A DNA stretch of 64,000 nucleotides from Phenylobacterium sp. (GCF_013911965.1 NZ_JACESE010000004.1:1-64000); one strand, 5' to 3'; numbered from the stretch's first letter, positions 50,472 to 59,669 are shown. Numbers and translations are program-made. Notes: generated by a model not told the origin, from the letters alone.

Positions 50472-52292
50472 ATGTGCGGGATCATCGGCATCGTCGGCAA
50501 GAGCGAGGTCCAGGACCGCCTGGTCGAGAGTCTCAAGCGCCTGGAGTACCGCGGCTATGACTCGGCGGGCATCGCCGCCCAGGTCGACGGCCGCCTGCAG
50601 CGTCGCCGGGCGCCCGGCAAGCTGCGCGAACTGGAGGCCGTTCTCGCCGCCGATCCGCTGCACGCCACCACCGGCATCGGCCACACCCGGTGGGCCACCC
50701 ACGGCGCGCCGACCGAGCGCAACGCCCACCCGCACATCGTCGGCCGGGTGGCGGTGGTCCACAACGGCATCATCGAGAACTTCGCCGAGCTGAAGGCCGA
50801 GCTCACCGCGGCCGGCCGGACGTTCGCCAGCGACACCGACACCGAGGTCGTCGCCCACCTGCTCGATTCCAACCTGGAAAAGGGCCTGTCGCCGCTCAAG
50901 GCCTTCCAGGCGACGCTCGACCGGCTGAACGGCGCCTTTGCGCTCTGCGTGCTGATCGGCGGCGAGGACGAGGTGATCCTGGCCGCCCGCAATGGCCCGC
51001 CCCTGGCCCTCGGGTATGGGCAGGGCGAGATGTTCGTCGGCTCCGACGGCCTGGCGCTGGGCCCCTTCACCAACCGCGTGGCCTATCTTGAGGACGGCGA
51101 TTTCGCCCTCGTCGACCACGAGGGGGCCCAGGTGTTCGACGAAACCGGCGCGCCGGTCACCCGCGAGATCAAGACCGTTCCGGCCTCGGCCGTCCTCATG
51201 GAGAAGGGAAACTACCGCCACTTCATGGAGAAGGAGATCCATGAGCAGCCGGAGGGGTGCCAGCACACGATCTCGGCCTATGTCGACGCCCTGACCAGCC
51301 GCGCGAAGCTGCCGGGCGGCGTCGACTTCGCCGGCCTGGAGCGCATCCAGATCGTGGCCTGCGGCACCTCCTATATCGCCGGCATGATCGGCCGGTACCT
51401 GATCGAGCAGCTCGCCGACCTGCCGGTGGACGTCGAGATCGCCTCGGAGTTCCGCTACCGCCAGCCGGCCCTGCGCTCCGGCGCTCTGGTGATCGCCATG
51501 TCGCAGTCGGGGGAGACCGCCGACACCCTGGCGGCCCTGCGCTACTGCCAGGCCAAGGGGATGAGGAGCGCCGCGGTGGTCAACGCCACGGAGTCGACCA
51601 TCGCCCGCGAGTCCGACGTGGTGTGGCCGATCCACTGCGGGCCGGAGATCGGGGTGGCCTCCACCAAGGCCTTCACCGCCCAGGTCAGCGTCATGATCGC
51701 GCTGGCCATCGCCGCGGCGAAGGCCCGGGGCCGCATCGACGAGGCCGAGGAGGCGCGGCTGGTCAAGGTGCTGCTGGGGGCGCCGCGGCTGATCGCCGAG
51801 GCCATCGGGCTGGAGGACGCCATCCGCGACATCGCCGCGGAGATCGCCAAGGCCAAGGACGTGCTCTACCTCGGCCGCGGCCCGATGTCGGCGCTCGCCC
51901 TGGAAGGGGCGCTGAAGCTGAAGGAAATCAGCTACATCCACGCCGAGGGCTATGCCGCCGGCGAGCTGAAGCACGGCCCCATCGCCCTGGTGGACGACCG
52001 CACGCCGATCATCATCCTGGCGCCCTATGACGCCTGGTTCGAGAAGTCGGCCTCGAACATGAGCGAGGTCATGGCCCGGGGCGGTCAGGTGGTCTTCATC
52101 ACCGACACCGAGGGGGCGCGGCACGCGCCGGCCGGCGCCAAGGTGGTCGTCACCGCACCGTCGTCGGACCCGCTCATCTCCAGCCTGGTGATGTCGGCGC
52201 CGATCCAGCTGCTGGCCTACCACGTGGCCGTGCAGAAGGGGGCCGACGTCGATCAGCCCCGCAACCTGGCCAAGTCCGTCACGGTGGAATAA
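50472..52292 (+). CDS. glmS: Glutamine-fructose-6-phosphate aminotransferase
   Basis: 606 residues. Makes glucosamine 6-phosphate from fructose 6-P and glutamine, the committing step of aminosugar synthesis. N-terminal nucleophile Cys2 (MCGIIGIVGK), LEYRGYDSAGIA and GHTRWATHGAP of the glutaminase domain; two SIS domains with ACGTSYIAGMIGRYLIEQL, AMSQSGETADTLAALR and GRGPMSALALEGALKLKEIS; ending LAKSVTVE as in all GlmS. No glmS ribozyme motif is present in the short leader, as expected outside Firmicutes. Confidence 0.97.
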   Translation: MCGIIGIVGKSEVQDRLVESLKRLEYRGYDSAGIAAQVDGRLQRRRAPGKLRELEAVLAADPLHATTGIGHTRWATHGAPTERNAHPHIVGRVAVVHNGIIENFAELKAELTAAGRTFASDTDTEVVAHLLDSNLEKGLSPLKAFQATLDRLNGAFALCVLIGGEDEVILAARNGPPLALGYGQGEMFVGSDGLALGPFTNRVAYLEDGDFALVDHEGAQVFDETGAPVTREIKTVPASAVLMEKGNYRHFMEKEIHEQPEGCQHTISAYVDALTSRAKLPGGVDFAGLERIQIVACGTSYIAGMIGRYLIEQLADLPVDVEIASEFRYRQPALRSGALVIAMSQSGETADTLAALRYCQAKGMRSAAVVNATESTIARESDVVWPIHCGPEIGVASTKAFTAQVSVMIALAIAAAKARGRIDEAEEARLVKVLLGAPRLIAEAIGLEDAIRDIAAEIAKAKDVLYLGRGPMSALALEGALKLKEISYIHAEGYAAGELKHGPIALVDDRTPIIILAPYDAWFEKSASNMSEVMARGGQVVFITDTEGARHAPAGAKVVVTAPSSDPLISSLVMSAPIQLLAYHVAVQKGADVDQPRNLAKSVTVE

Positions 52293-52321
52293 CGCCCGCC
52301 CCGCGCGGGGCGGAGCGGGCG
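52293..52321 (+). terminator. Possible terminator after glmS
   Basis: Nested GC hairpin, CGCCCGC / GCGGGCG arms with inner CCCCGC / GCGGGG, right after the glmS stop; no T tract follows, so weak. Confidence 0.4.
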
Positions 52322-52331
52322 AATTCGGACC

Positions 52332-52616
52332 TTACGGGGTCTCCGTCGCCGGAGACGTCGCGTTCGGGTCGGTCATGGCCGGGTCGTTGACCGGCGGCGG
52401 CGTCATGCCGTCCGGGCCCACGGCGCCGTCGGCCGGAGGCGTGGTCGCCATGCCGTCGGTCGTGGCCGGCGGGGCGGCCATCGGATCGGCGGCCATGGAG
52501 TCGGTCGCTTCCGGCATGGTTTCGGTGGTCTCGGCGGCGTCGTTGTCACCGCAGGCGGCGAGCGAGACGGCGGCGACGGCGCCGGCGAGAACGGTGGTCA
52601 GAGTGCGGATCTTCAC
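52332..52616 (-). CDS. Small Met/Pro/Thr-rich lipoprotein
   Basis: 94 residues. Lipoprotein signal (residues 1-21) with lipobox LAAC at Cys22, then CGDNDAAETTETMPE and a low-complexity Ala/Met/Pro/Thr/Asp tail with loose repeats of the type MAA-PP-TTDGM. Acidic, without a fold; such proteins probably act as outer-membrane-attached spacers, or may chelate metal through Met/Asp. Start is GTG at 52616 with GGGGAG 9 nt upstream. Divergent from galU. Confidence 0.72.
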   Translation of the reverse strand: MKIRTLTTVLAGAVAAVSLAACGDNDAAETTETMPEATDSMAADPMAAPPATTDGMATTPPADGAVGPDGMTPPPVNDPAMTDPNATSPATETP

Positions 52617-52800
52617 AGTGGAATGCTCCCCTTGGGATTGGCCCCGGTGGCGTTAACTCCCGGCCGCCCGGCTCTGTTCCCAATTTCGTGATCGTCAGGA
52701 GGCGCCCGGCCACCCACCGGCAGGTTTCGCCGTTCGGTGGTGGATTTCGCCTGACGGCTCGGCTAGGCGAACAGGGGTCGTAGAGGCGCTGGAGGACGGA

Positions 52801-53670
52801 ATGAGCGGACGGGTTCGTAAGGCTGTGCTGCCAGTGGCGGGGTTGGGCACGCGGGTGCTTCCCGGCGCCAAGACGACGCCCAAGAACATGCTCAACGTCG
52901 TCGACCGCCCCATCCTGTCCTACATCGTCGAAGAGGCCCGCGCCGCAGGCGTCGAGCACATCGTCTTCATCGTCGGCCGCGGCCAGGGGGCCATCGAGGA
53001 CTATTTCGATTCCTCGCCCGAGATCGAAGGCGCCCTGGAAGCCAAGGGCAAGGCCGAGATCCTGGCGGACGTGCGTCGCGACCTCCCGAAGCCCGGCCAG
53101 ATGAGCTTCGTGCGCCAGATGGCGCCGCTCGGCCTCGGCCATGCGGTCTGGTGCGCCCGCGACATCATCGGCGACGAGCCCTTCGCCGTCATGCTGCCCG
53201 ACATGCTGATGGCCGCCGACACCCCCGCGCTCGCCCAGGCCGTGGCGGCGCACGACAGGGTGGGCGGCAATATCGTGGTGGTGGAGCCGGCGCCGGAAGG
53301 CGAGGCGCACAAGTACGGCATCGTCGACCTGGAGAGCCAGGACGGCCGTCTGAACAAGATGCGCGGCATGGTCGAAAAGCCGGCGCCCGGAACCGAACCC
53401 TCCAACCTCTTCATCAGCGGCCGCTATGTCCTGCAGCCCGACATCTTCCCCCTGCTCGAGAAGCAGGGAAAGGGGGCCGGCGGCGAGATCCAGCTGACCG
53501 ACGCCATGGCCGAACTGATGAAGATCCAGTCGTTCCACGCCCTGGAATATGAGGGCGTGACCTATGACTGCGGGGACAAGATCGGGCTGCTGCGAGCCAA
53601 TGTGGCCTTCGCCCTGCGCCGGCCCGACCTGGCCGATTCGGCGCGCCGGGCCATCACCGAACTGCTCTGA
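52801..53670 (+). CDS. galU: UTP-glucose-1-phosphate uridylyltransferase
   Basis: 289 residues. Makes UDP-glucose from UTP and glucose 1-P. Nucleotide loop GLGTRVLPGAKTTPKNML (the usual KAVPKEM is KTTPKNM here), FIVGRGQGAIEDYFD, FAVMLPDMLM, NLFISGRYVLQPDIFPLLE and GGEIQLTDAM are standard. GGAGGACGG precedes the ATG at 52801. It lies 112 nt before a SqdB-like gene, whose substrate is UDP-glucose, so the pair may act in sequence. Confidence 0.94.
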   Translation: MSGRVRKAVLPVAGLGTRVLPGAKTTPKNMLNVVDRPILSYIVEEARAAGVEHIVFIVGRGQGAIEDYFDSSPEIEGALEAKGKAEILADVRRDLPKPGQMSFVRQMAPLGLGHAVWCARDIIGDEPFAVMLPDMLMAADTPALAQAVAAHDRVGGNIVVVEPAPEGEAHKYGIVDLESQDGRLNKMRGMVEKPAPGTEPSNLFISGRYVLQPDIFPLLEKQGKGAGGEIQLTDAMAELMKIQSFHALEYEGVTYDCGDKIGLLRANVAFALRRPDLADSARRAITELL

Positions 53671-53782
53671 GCCGGCCGCGGTCGATCCTACGACGGAGCC
53701 CTTAAGGGATCACGGCGCTTTCACATTGCGCCGGCGTTTGTTAGCCGTGGCGCAAGTGACAACTGTACGGATCGGAGCGGCG

Positions 53783-54991
53783 ATGCGCGTACTCATCCTC
53801 GGCGGAGACGGATTCTGCGGCTGGCCCACGGCCCTGCATCTCTCGGCCCGCGGCCATGACGTGGCCATAGTCGACAATCTGTCCCGGCGCAGGATCGACG
53901 GCGAATTGGGGGTCCAGTCCCTCACGCCCGTCCGCGACATCGAAGAGCGGATCGCCGCCTGGAAAGAGGTTTCGGGCAAGGCGATCGACTTCCATCGCCT
54001 GACGGTGGGCAAGGACTACGATGGTCTCCTGGCCCTGCTGAAGGGCTGGAAGCCGGACTCCATCGTCCACTTCGCCGAACAGCGCGCCGCGCCCTATTCG
54101 ATGAAGTCGGCCCAGCACAAGCGCTACACGGTCGACAACAACCTGAACGCCACCAACGACGTCCTGGCGGCGATCGTTGATTCGGGCCTCGACATCCACC
54201 TGGCCCACCTGGGCACCATGGGCGTCTACGGCTACGGCACCGCCGGCGCGGCGATCCCCGAGGGCTATCTGACGGTCAAGGTGGAGACCCCGGACGGCTG
54301 GGTCGAGCGCGAGATCCTGTACCCGGCCAATCCGGGCTCGATCTACCACATGACCAAGACGCAGGACGCCCTGCTCTTCCAATTCTACGCCAAGAACGAT
54401 CACCTGCGGATCACCGACCTGCACCAGGGCATCGTCTGGGGCACCCAGACCGAAGAGACCCGCAAGGACGAGCGGCTGATCAACCGGTTCGACTATGACG
54501 GCGACTACGGCACGGTCCTGAACCGCTTCCTGATGCAGTCGGCGGTGAACTATCCGCTGACCATCCACGGCGCCGGCGGCCAGACGCGGGCCTTCATCCA
54601 CATCCAGGACACCGTGCGCTGCGTCGAACTGGCGCTCGCCAACCCGCCGGCCCGCGGCGAGCGGGTGAAGGTCATGAACCAGATGACCGAGACCTGGCGC
54701 GTGCGCGACCTGGCGCAGATGATCGCCCGCCTGACGGGGGCGGAGGTGGCGCACCTGCCCAACCCGCGGGCGGAGGCCGACGAGAACGACCTGGTGGTCG
54801 AGAACAAGTGCCTGCTCGACCTGGGCCTCAACCCCATCACGCTGGAGGACGGCCTCCTGATGGAGGTCGCCGAGATCGCCCGCGCCTACAAGGACCGGGC
54901 GGACCTGACCAAGGTGCCCTGCGTCTCCCACTGGAACGCCGAACGCGCCGCCGCGGCCGCAGCCCAGGGCAAGGCGGTGGCGGCCGAATAG
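53783..54991 (+). CDS. sqdB: UDP-sulfoquinovose synthase (SqdB/SQD1-like)
   Basis: 402 residues, extended short-chain dehydrogenase fold. NAD-binding motif LILGGDGFCGWPTALHLSAR, then IVDNLSRRRID and VQSLTPVRDIEERIAAWKEV, which follow plant SQD1 closely; HFAEQRAAPYSM, LGTMGVYGYGTA, catalytic YHMTK and DLHQGIVWGTQTEETRKDER, FDYDGDYGTVLNRFLMQSAV also match. SQD1/SqdB turns UDP-glucose plus sulfite into UDP-sulfoquinovose, the sulfolipid headgroup donor. Some bacterial relatives instead make other modified sugars, so the sulfonation step is strongly suggested, not proven. GGAG lies before the ATG at 53783. Followed at 4 nt by another NAD(P)-fold gene. Confidence 0.82.
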   Translation: MRVLILGGDGFCGWPTALHLSARGHDVAIVDNLSRRRIDGELGVQSLTPVRDIEERIAAWKEVSGKAIDFHRLTVGKDYDGLLALLKGWKPDSIVHFAEQRAAPYSMKSAQHKRYTVDNNLNATNDVLAAIVDSGLDIHLAHLGTMGVYGYGTAGAAIPEGYLTVKVETPDGWVEREILYPANPGSIYHMTKTQDALLFQFYAKNDHLRITDLHQGIVWGTQTEETRKDERLINRFDYDGDYGTVLNRFLMQSAVNYPLTIHGAGGQTRAFIHIQDTVRCVELALANPPARGERVKVMNQMTETWRVRDLAQMIARLTGAEVAHLPNPRAEADENDLVVENKCLLDLGLNPITLEDGLLMEVAEIARAYKDRADLTKVPCVSHWNAERAAAAAAQGKAVAAE

Positions 54992-54995
54992 GTCC

Positions 54996-55856
54996 GTGCG
55001 TCTCCTCGTCTTCGGCTATGGCTTTTCGGCCGCCGCCGTCGCGCGGCGGCTGGGGCCGCAGGGCTGGGAGATCGCCGCCACCCTCCGCAGGCCGGAAGAC
55101 GCCGGGCGGCTTGAAGCCGAGGGCGTGGTCCCCGTCCCGCTGGCCGAGCCTGCGCGGCTGGTCGCGGCGCTGAAAGACGCCGACGCGGTCCTCGTCACGG
55201 CGCCGCCGGACGCCCAGGGCTGTCCTGGCCTGCGCACGCTCGTTCCCGCCATGGCCCGCGCCCAGGCCTTTCCCGACTGGCTGGGCTACCTCTCGACCAC
55301 CGGCGTCTATGGCGACCGCCAGGGCGGCTGGGTCTTCGAGCAGGGCCGGCTGGCGGCCCAGTCGATGGAGGGCGCGCGGCGGGTCGCGGCCGAACGGGAC
55401 TGGCTGGACGTCGGCAAGGGCATGGGGCTGACGGTGACCGTCTTCCGCCTGCCGGGCATCTATGGCCCCGGCCGCTCGGCCTTCGATCGCCTTCGCGAAG
55501 GCCGGGCGCGCCGCATCTCGACTCCGGGGCAGGTCTTCTCGCGCATCCATGTGGACGACCTGGCCGGCGGCCTGGCGGCCTCCATCGCCCGCCCCAGGGC
55601 CGGCGGGATCTACAATCTCTGTGACGACGAGCCGGCGCCCAACAGCGAGGTGGTGGCCTATGCCGCCCACCTGCTCGGCCAGGCGCCGCCGCCGGAGGTG
55701 AGCCTTGAGGACGCGCGCCTGCCGCCGGCCGCGCAACGCTTCTACGCCGAGAGCAAGCGGGTCTCGAACGCCCGCGCCAAGGCCGAGCTCGGCTGGCGGC
55801 CAACCTATCCGACCTATCGCGAGGGCCTCGCCGCCGTGCTTGCGGCGGGCAGCTAG
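54996..55856 (+). CDS. SDR-family NAD(P)-binding protein (YeeZ-like)
   Basis: 286 residues. Atypical extended SDR with dinucleotide loop LLVFGYGFSAAAVARRL, LSTTGVYGDRQGGWVFEQG and VFRLPGIYGPGRSAFDRL; the C-terminal part (FYAESKRVSNARAKAELGWR) ends as nucleotide-sugar epimerases do. The catalytic Tyr-x3-Lys of ordinary epimerases is not evident, as in the YeeZ group, so activity is uncertain. GTG start at 54996, 4 nt after the sqdB-like stop, which argues for co-translation. Its 3' end overlaps the convergent hydrolase by 4 nt. Confidence 0.78.
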   Translation: MRLLVFGYGFSAAAVARRLGPQGWEIAATLRRPEDAGRLEAEGVVPVPLAEPARLVAALKDADAVLVTAPPDAQGCPGLRTLVPAMARAQAFPDWLGYLSTTGVYGDRQGGWVFEQGRLAAQSMEGARRVAAERDWLDVGKGMGLTVTVFRLPGIYGPGRSAFDRLREGRARRISTPGQVFSRIHVDDLAGGLAASIARPRAGGIYNLCDDEPAPNSEVVAYAAHLLGQAPPPEVSLEDARLPPAAQRFYAESKRVSNARAKAELGWRPTYPTYREGLAAVLAAGS

Positions 55857-56596
55857 GCGAACTCCTCCACCGCCAGCCGCAGGCGCGCCAGGTCCGGGTC
55901 GCGCGACAGCCGATGGTCGCCGTCCTTGATCAGGTGGAAGACCAGATCGCGGCTCTTGATCGCCTGGGCGAGTTCCAGGGCGTGGCGCCACGGAACGTCG
56001 GGATCCTCGCCGCCCTGCAGGATGCGCACGGGCGCCTCGATCGGAACAGGGCCGGGAAGGATGGACCAGCGGGCGCCGTCCTCGAGCAGGGCCCGCGTGA
56101 TCGGATAGGGCTCGCCATAGTCCGAAGGCCGCATCCAGACGCCGGTCTCCTCGAGACTCGCACGCGCTGCGGCGTCGATTTCCGGCCCCATCAGCTTCTC
56201 GGTGAAGTCCGGCGCGGGGGCGACGAGCACCAGCCCGGCGATCCGGTCGGACCGCACCATGGCGCAGAGGCAGGCGATCCAGCCCCCCATGGAGGAGCCG
56301 ACGGGGATCACCGGCCCCGGCGCCAGTTCGTCGAGCACCGCCAGGGCGTCCTCGCGCCAGCGGGTGATCGTCCCGTCGCGGAAGTCGCCCTCCGACTCGC
56401 CGTGGCCGAAATAGTCGAAGCGCACATAGGCGCGGCCCCGCTCGGCCGCCCACCGGGCCAGGGCCTCGGCCTTGGTCCCGGCCATGTCGGAGCGGAATCC
56501 GCCCATCCACACAACGGTCGGGCCCGCGCCGTCGATGCGGCGCCAGGCCAGCCTCGCCCCGCCGGGGCGCTCGAGCATTCCAGTCGTTTCGCGCAT
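55853..56596 (-). CDS. Alpha/beta hydrolase (ABHD10-like thioesterase/esterase)
   Basis: 247 residues, a compact alpha/beta hydrolase. VVWMGGFRSDMAGTKAEALA, FDYFGHGESEGDF, nucleophile GSSMGGW, acid in RILQGGEDPDVPW and histidine in KDGDHRLSRDPDL give a full catalytic triad. Related bacterial and mitochondrial proteins act as acyl-protein thioesterases or carboxylesterases. No signal peptide. Divergent from the GT4 gene (70 nt). Confidence 0.82.
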   Translation of the reverse strand: MRETTGMLERPGGARLAWRRIDGAGPTVVWMGGFRSDMAGTKAEALARWAAERGRAYVRFDYFGHGESEGDFRDGTITRWREDALAVLDELAPGPVIPVGSSMGGWIACLCAMVRSDRIAGLVLVAPAPDFTEKLMGPEIDAAARASLEETGVWMRPSDYGEPYPITRALLEDGARWSILPGPVPIEAPVRILQGGEDPDVPWRHALELAQAIKSRDLVFHLIKDGDHRLSRDPDLARLRLAVEEFA

Positions 56597-56666
56597 GAGG
56601 CTCTATAGCCCCTCGCCCCGCCTCCGTCACAGGCGGTGCAGGGTTTACCCGCCCGCCGGGTGCGCT

Positions 56667-57842
56667 ATGCAGGGCGCCGTGACTTTGCCGCCGGACTTCA
56701 CCCTTCTTCAGGTCGTGCCCGAGCTCGACACCGGGGGGGCCGAACAGACCACGATCGACGTCGCCCAGGCCGTCGTCCGCGCCGGGGGCAAGGCCCTGGT
56801 GGCGACGCGCGGGGGGCGCATGGCCGCGCGCCTGGAGAGCGACGGCGGTCGCCTGGCCCAGATGCCGGTCCAGTCGAAGAACCCGCTGGTGATGCTGGGC
56901 AACGCCGCCCGCCTCGCGGACCTGATCCGCAGGGAGAAGGTGAGCCTGGTGCATGCCCGCTCCCGCGCGCCGGCCTTCTCGGCCCTGTGGGCGGCCCAGG
57001 CGACCGACACGCCCTTCGTGGCCACCTATCACGGCGTCTACAACGCCAAATCCGGCCTCAAGCGCTGGTACAACGCCGTGATGACGCGGGGCGACCTGGT
57101 CATCGCCAACTCCGACTTCACGCGCGACCATGTGCTGAAGGAACACGGCCTCGATCCGGCGCGGATCGTCAGCATTCCTCGCGGCGTGGATCTGACGCGG
57201 TTCAATCCCGGCTGGGTGACGCCCGAGCGGATCGGGGCCCTGCGCGCGGCCTGGGACGCGCCCGAACGGCGCGACCTCACCACCTTCGTCCTCGCCGCCC
57301 GCCTGACCCGCATCAAGGGCCACGCCACCGTCATCGAGGCCGCGCAGAAGCTGAAGGCGCAGGGGCGGACGGACTTCCGCATCCTTTTCGCCGGCGACGA
57401 CCAGGGCCGCACGGACTATCGGCAGGAGCTCCTCGCCCAGATTTCGCAGGCCGGGCTTTCCGAAGAGATCCGCCTGGTCGGCCATTGCGATGACATGCCC
57501 GCCGCCTACATGCTGGCCGATGTCGCTCTGCTGTCGTCCATCGTCCCGGAATCCTTCGGCCGTACCGCCGTGGAGCCGCAGGTGATGGGCCGGCCGGTCA
57601 TCGCCTCCCGGCTGGGCGGGATGACCGAGACCGTCCTGCCGGGCGAAACCGGATGGCTGGTCCCCCCCGGCGACGCCGAGGCCTGGGCGGGCGCCCTGAA
57701 GCGGGCGCTGGAGGCCGGCCCCGCCCGGCTGGCCGCCATGGGCCAGACCGCGGCCAACCGGGCGCGTCAGCTCTATTCGGTCGACGCCATGTGCGCGGCC
57801 ACACTGGAAGCCTATGAACGCGTGCTGGAGGCGCGCCGCTGA
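56667..57842 (+). CDS. GT4-family glycosyltransferase
   Basis: 391 residues, GT-B fold, glycosyltransferase family 4. N-terminal acceptor domain FTLLQVVPELDTGGAEQTTI and VHARSRAPAFSALWAAQATD, then the nucleotide-sugar domain with FVLAARLTRIKGHATVIEA, RLVGHCDDMPAAYMLADVAL and the E-x7-E motif PESFGRTAVEPQVMGRPVIA. In LPS or glycolipid synthesis; given the SqdB-like gene 1.7 kb upstream a sulfoquinovosyl-lipid role (SqdX is also GT4) is possible, but relatives of this sequence occur in LPS core clusters. The next GT9 gene overlaps its stop (TGATG). Confidence 0.88.
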   Translation: MQGAVTLPPDFTLLQVVPELDTGGAEQTTIDVAQAVVRAGGKALVATRGGRMAARLESDGGRLAQMPVQSKNPLVMLGNAARLADLIRREKVSLVHARSRAPAFSALWAAQATDTPFVATYHGVYNAKSGLKRWYNAVMTRGDLVIANSDFTRDHVLKEHGLDPARIVSIPRGVDLTRFNPGWVTPERIGALRAAWDAPERRDLTTFVLAARLTRIKGHATVIEAAQKLKAQGRTDFRILFAGDDQGRTDYRQELLAQISQAGLSEEIRLVGHCDDMPAAYMLADVALLSSIVPESFGRTAVEPQVMGRPVIASRLGGMTETVLPGETGWLVPPGDAEAWAGALKRALEAGPARLAAMGQTAANRARQLYSVDAMCAATLEAYERVLEARR

Positions 57843-58837
57843 TGGCCAGCAAGGAGATCAAGAAGGTCCTGGTCATCAAGCTGTCGGCCATGGGCGACTT
57901 CATCCTGGCCCTCGCCGCGGCCAAGAGGATCCGCCAGGCGCACCCGAAGGCGCGGATCACGCTCCTGACGACGCCGCCCTTCGAAGGGCTGGCCAAGCTG
58001 TGTCCCTACTTCAACGAGGTGGAGACAGACGGGCGGCCGGAGGGGCTGGGCGATTGGCTCACCCTGGTGGGCCGGCTGCGGAAGGCGAAGTACGACCGCG
58101 TCTATGATCTCCAGACCTCCTCGCGGTCCAACATGATCTTCCACGGCCTGCAGCCGTTCGCGCCGGAGTGGTCGGGGATCGCGCTCGGCTGCGCCCTGCC
58201 GCACAGGAATCCGCGCCGCGACCGCATGCACACGCTGGAGCGGCACGCCGACCAGTTGAAGGCGGCCGGAATCTGGCCCGATGCGCCGACCGAGCCGGGC
58301 AGCGCGCCGGGGCCCGACGTCTCGTGGATCCTGCGCAAGGCGCCGCCGGAACGGCCGGTGGCCGGCGGCATCCAGCCGCGGCCCTATGTGCTGATGGCGC
58401 CCGGCGGCTCGGCCCACCGCCAGGACAAGCGCTGGCCCGTCGAGAAGTACGGCGAACTGGCCAAGGCCCTCTATGACCGCGGCTTCGACATCGTCGTCAT
58501 CGGCGGACCGCAGGAGAGCGCGCTCGCCCGCGCCATCCAGAAGCATGTGGGCAAGGCGCGCGACCTGACGGGGCGCACCGACCTCGCCCGCGTGGCCATG
58601 CTCGGCGCCAAGGCGGCCCTGGTCGTGGGCAACGATACGGGGCCCGTGCACCTGGCCGCCGCCGCCGGGCCGCCGACGATCGTGCTGTTCTCCAAGGCCT
58701 CGGATCCGATCCTGTCGGCGCCGCGCGGACATGTGGCCGTCCTGCAGGCGGAAAACCTCGCCGACATGCCCGTGGCCCAGGTTCTGCAGGCGGCCTCCGC
58801 CCTGGCCCCTGCGCCGACGCTCCGGGCGAACGCTTGA
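57842..58837 (+). CDS. GT9-family (heptosyltransferase-like) glycosyltransferase
   Basis: 331 residues, glycosyltransferase family 9. VLVIKLSAMGDFILALAAAK at the start, RVYDLQTSSRSNMIFHGL, PGGSAHRQDKRWPVEKYGEL (sugar-nucleotide site) and VGNDTGPVHLAAAAGPPTIV are the classical ADP-heptose:LPS heptosyltransferase blocks. Acts at the cytoplasmic face on LPS core or a related acceptor. Overlaps the GT4 gene by one nucleotide, so both probably build the same glycan. Whether its donor is ADP-heptose cannot be decided. Confidence 0.9.
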   Translation: MASKEIKKVLVIKLSAMGDFILALAAAKRIRQAHPKARITLLTTPPFEGLAKLCPYFNEVETDGRPEGLGDWLTLVGRLRKAKYDRVYDLQTSSRSNMIFHGLQPFAPEWSGIALGCALPHRNPRRDRMHTLERHADQLKAAGIWPDAPTEPGSAPGPDVSWILRKAPPERPVAGGIQPRPYVLMAPGGSAHRQDKRWPVEKYGELAKALYDRGFDIVVIGGPQESALARAIQKHVGKARDLTGRTDLARVAMLGAKAALVVGNDTGPVHLAAAAGPPTIVLFSKASDPILSAPRGHVAVLQAENLADMPVAQVLQAASALAPAPTLRANA

Positions 58838-58947
58838 TCGCCAGAGGCCGCGCGGTCATATATTGAGCGTGTATGGTCGGAGCGTCTCGCGTGCGAGTCG
58901 TTCCTGGCCAGGCTGATTTTGCTGAAACTGACCTAGGAGCTTTGCCT

Positions 58948-59481
58948 ATTCGCCGCCCCATGCAGGCGCCGCCCCAGAAAGAAGGGCCGCGCATCAATGA
59001 GGACATCCGCGTTCCGCGCGTCCTGCTCATCGACCAGAACGGTGAGAAGCAAGGTGTGATGCCGACCTCGGCCGCCTTGGAAGCCGCAGCGGAAGTGGGT
59101 CTCGATCTCGTGGAGATCGTGCCCAATGCGGATCCGCCCGTTTGCAAGATCCTGGACTACGGCAAGTTCAAGTTCCAGGAGCAGAAGAAGAAGAACGAGG
59201 CGCGCAAGCGGCAGAAGGTGGTGGAGATCAAGGAGATCAAACTCCGCCCCAACATCGACACGCACGACTACGAAGTGAAGTCGCGCTCGATGCACCGCTT
59301 CTTCGAGGAAGGCGACAAGGTCAAGGTCACCCTGCGCTTCCGCGGCCGCGAGCTGGCCCACCCGGAACTCGGCATGAAGCTGCTGCAGAAGGTGAAGGCC
59401 GACTTCGAGGAGGTCGCCAAGGTCGAGTACGAGCCCCGTATGGAGGGCCGTCAGATGATCATGATCCTGGCCCCCCGCTAG
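58948..59481 (+). CDS. infC: Translation initiation factor IF-3
   Basis: 177 residues when begun at ATT 58948 ([20 protein letters not shown]). N-terminal domain with [18 protein letters not shown] and [20 protein letters not shown], linker [21 protein letters not shown]-terminal domain with [16 protein letters not shown] and [13 protein letters not shown], ending [17 protein letters not shown] (58935-58939) sits 8 nt before the ATT. Non-AUG starts (AUU in E. coli) let IF-3 limit its own synthesis; other starts at 58873 or 58960 lack a good ribosome site. It is followed by a strong terminator. Confidence 0.93.
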   Translation: MRRPMQAPPQKEGPRINEDIRVPRVLLIDQNGEKQGVMPTSAALEAAAEVGLDLVEIVPNADPPVCKILDYGKFKFQEQKKKNEARKRQKVVEIKEIKLRPNIDTHDYEVKSRSMHRFFEEGDKVKVTLRFRGRELAHPELGMKLLQKVKADFEEVAKVEYEPRMEGRQMIMILAPR

Positions 59482-59506
59482 CGCGCGGCCGATCAGATCG
59501 AGGCAG

Positions 59507-59537
59507 AGGGCCGGCGGCGACGCCGGCCCTTTTCTTT
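59507..59537 (+). terminator. Terminator of infC
   Basis: Perfect 10-bp stem AGGGCCGGCG / CGCCGGCCCT with GCGA loop, then TTTCTTT; 26 nt after the infC stop. Confidence 0.9.
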
Positions 59538-59669
59538 CGGCCCGTCGCATACCCGTTTTTCGGAACACTGGCGCGGCGGGGACACGGCGACGGCGATTCG
59601 GAAAATCCGCCCACGACGCCGTTACGTGACCCCTTGCCGCCGGATCGGGCTCAGCCTAACACCGCCGCC

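Noticed and set aside
49027-50793. Long plus-strand frame opposite glmM and into glmS
   Set aside because: Shadow of glmM; joins unrelated sequence at the divergent promoter.
50352-52223. Long minus-strand frame opposite glmS
   Set aside because: Shadow of a fully recognisable glmS; His/Arg/Gly-rich translation with no domain.
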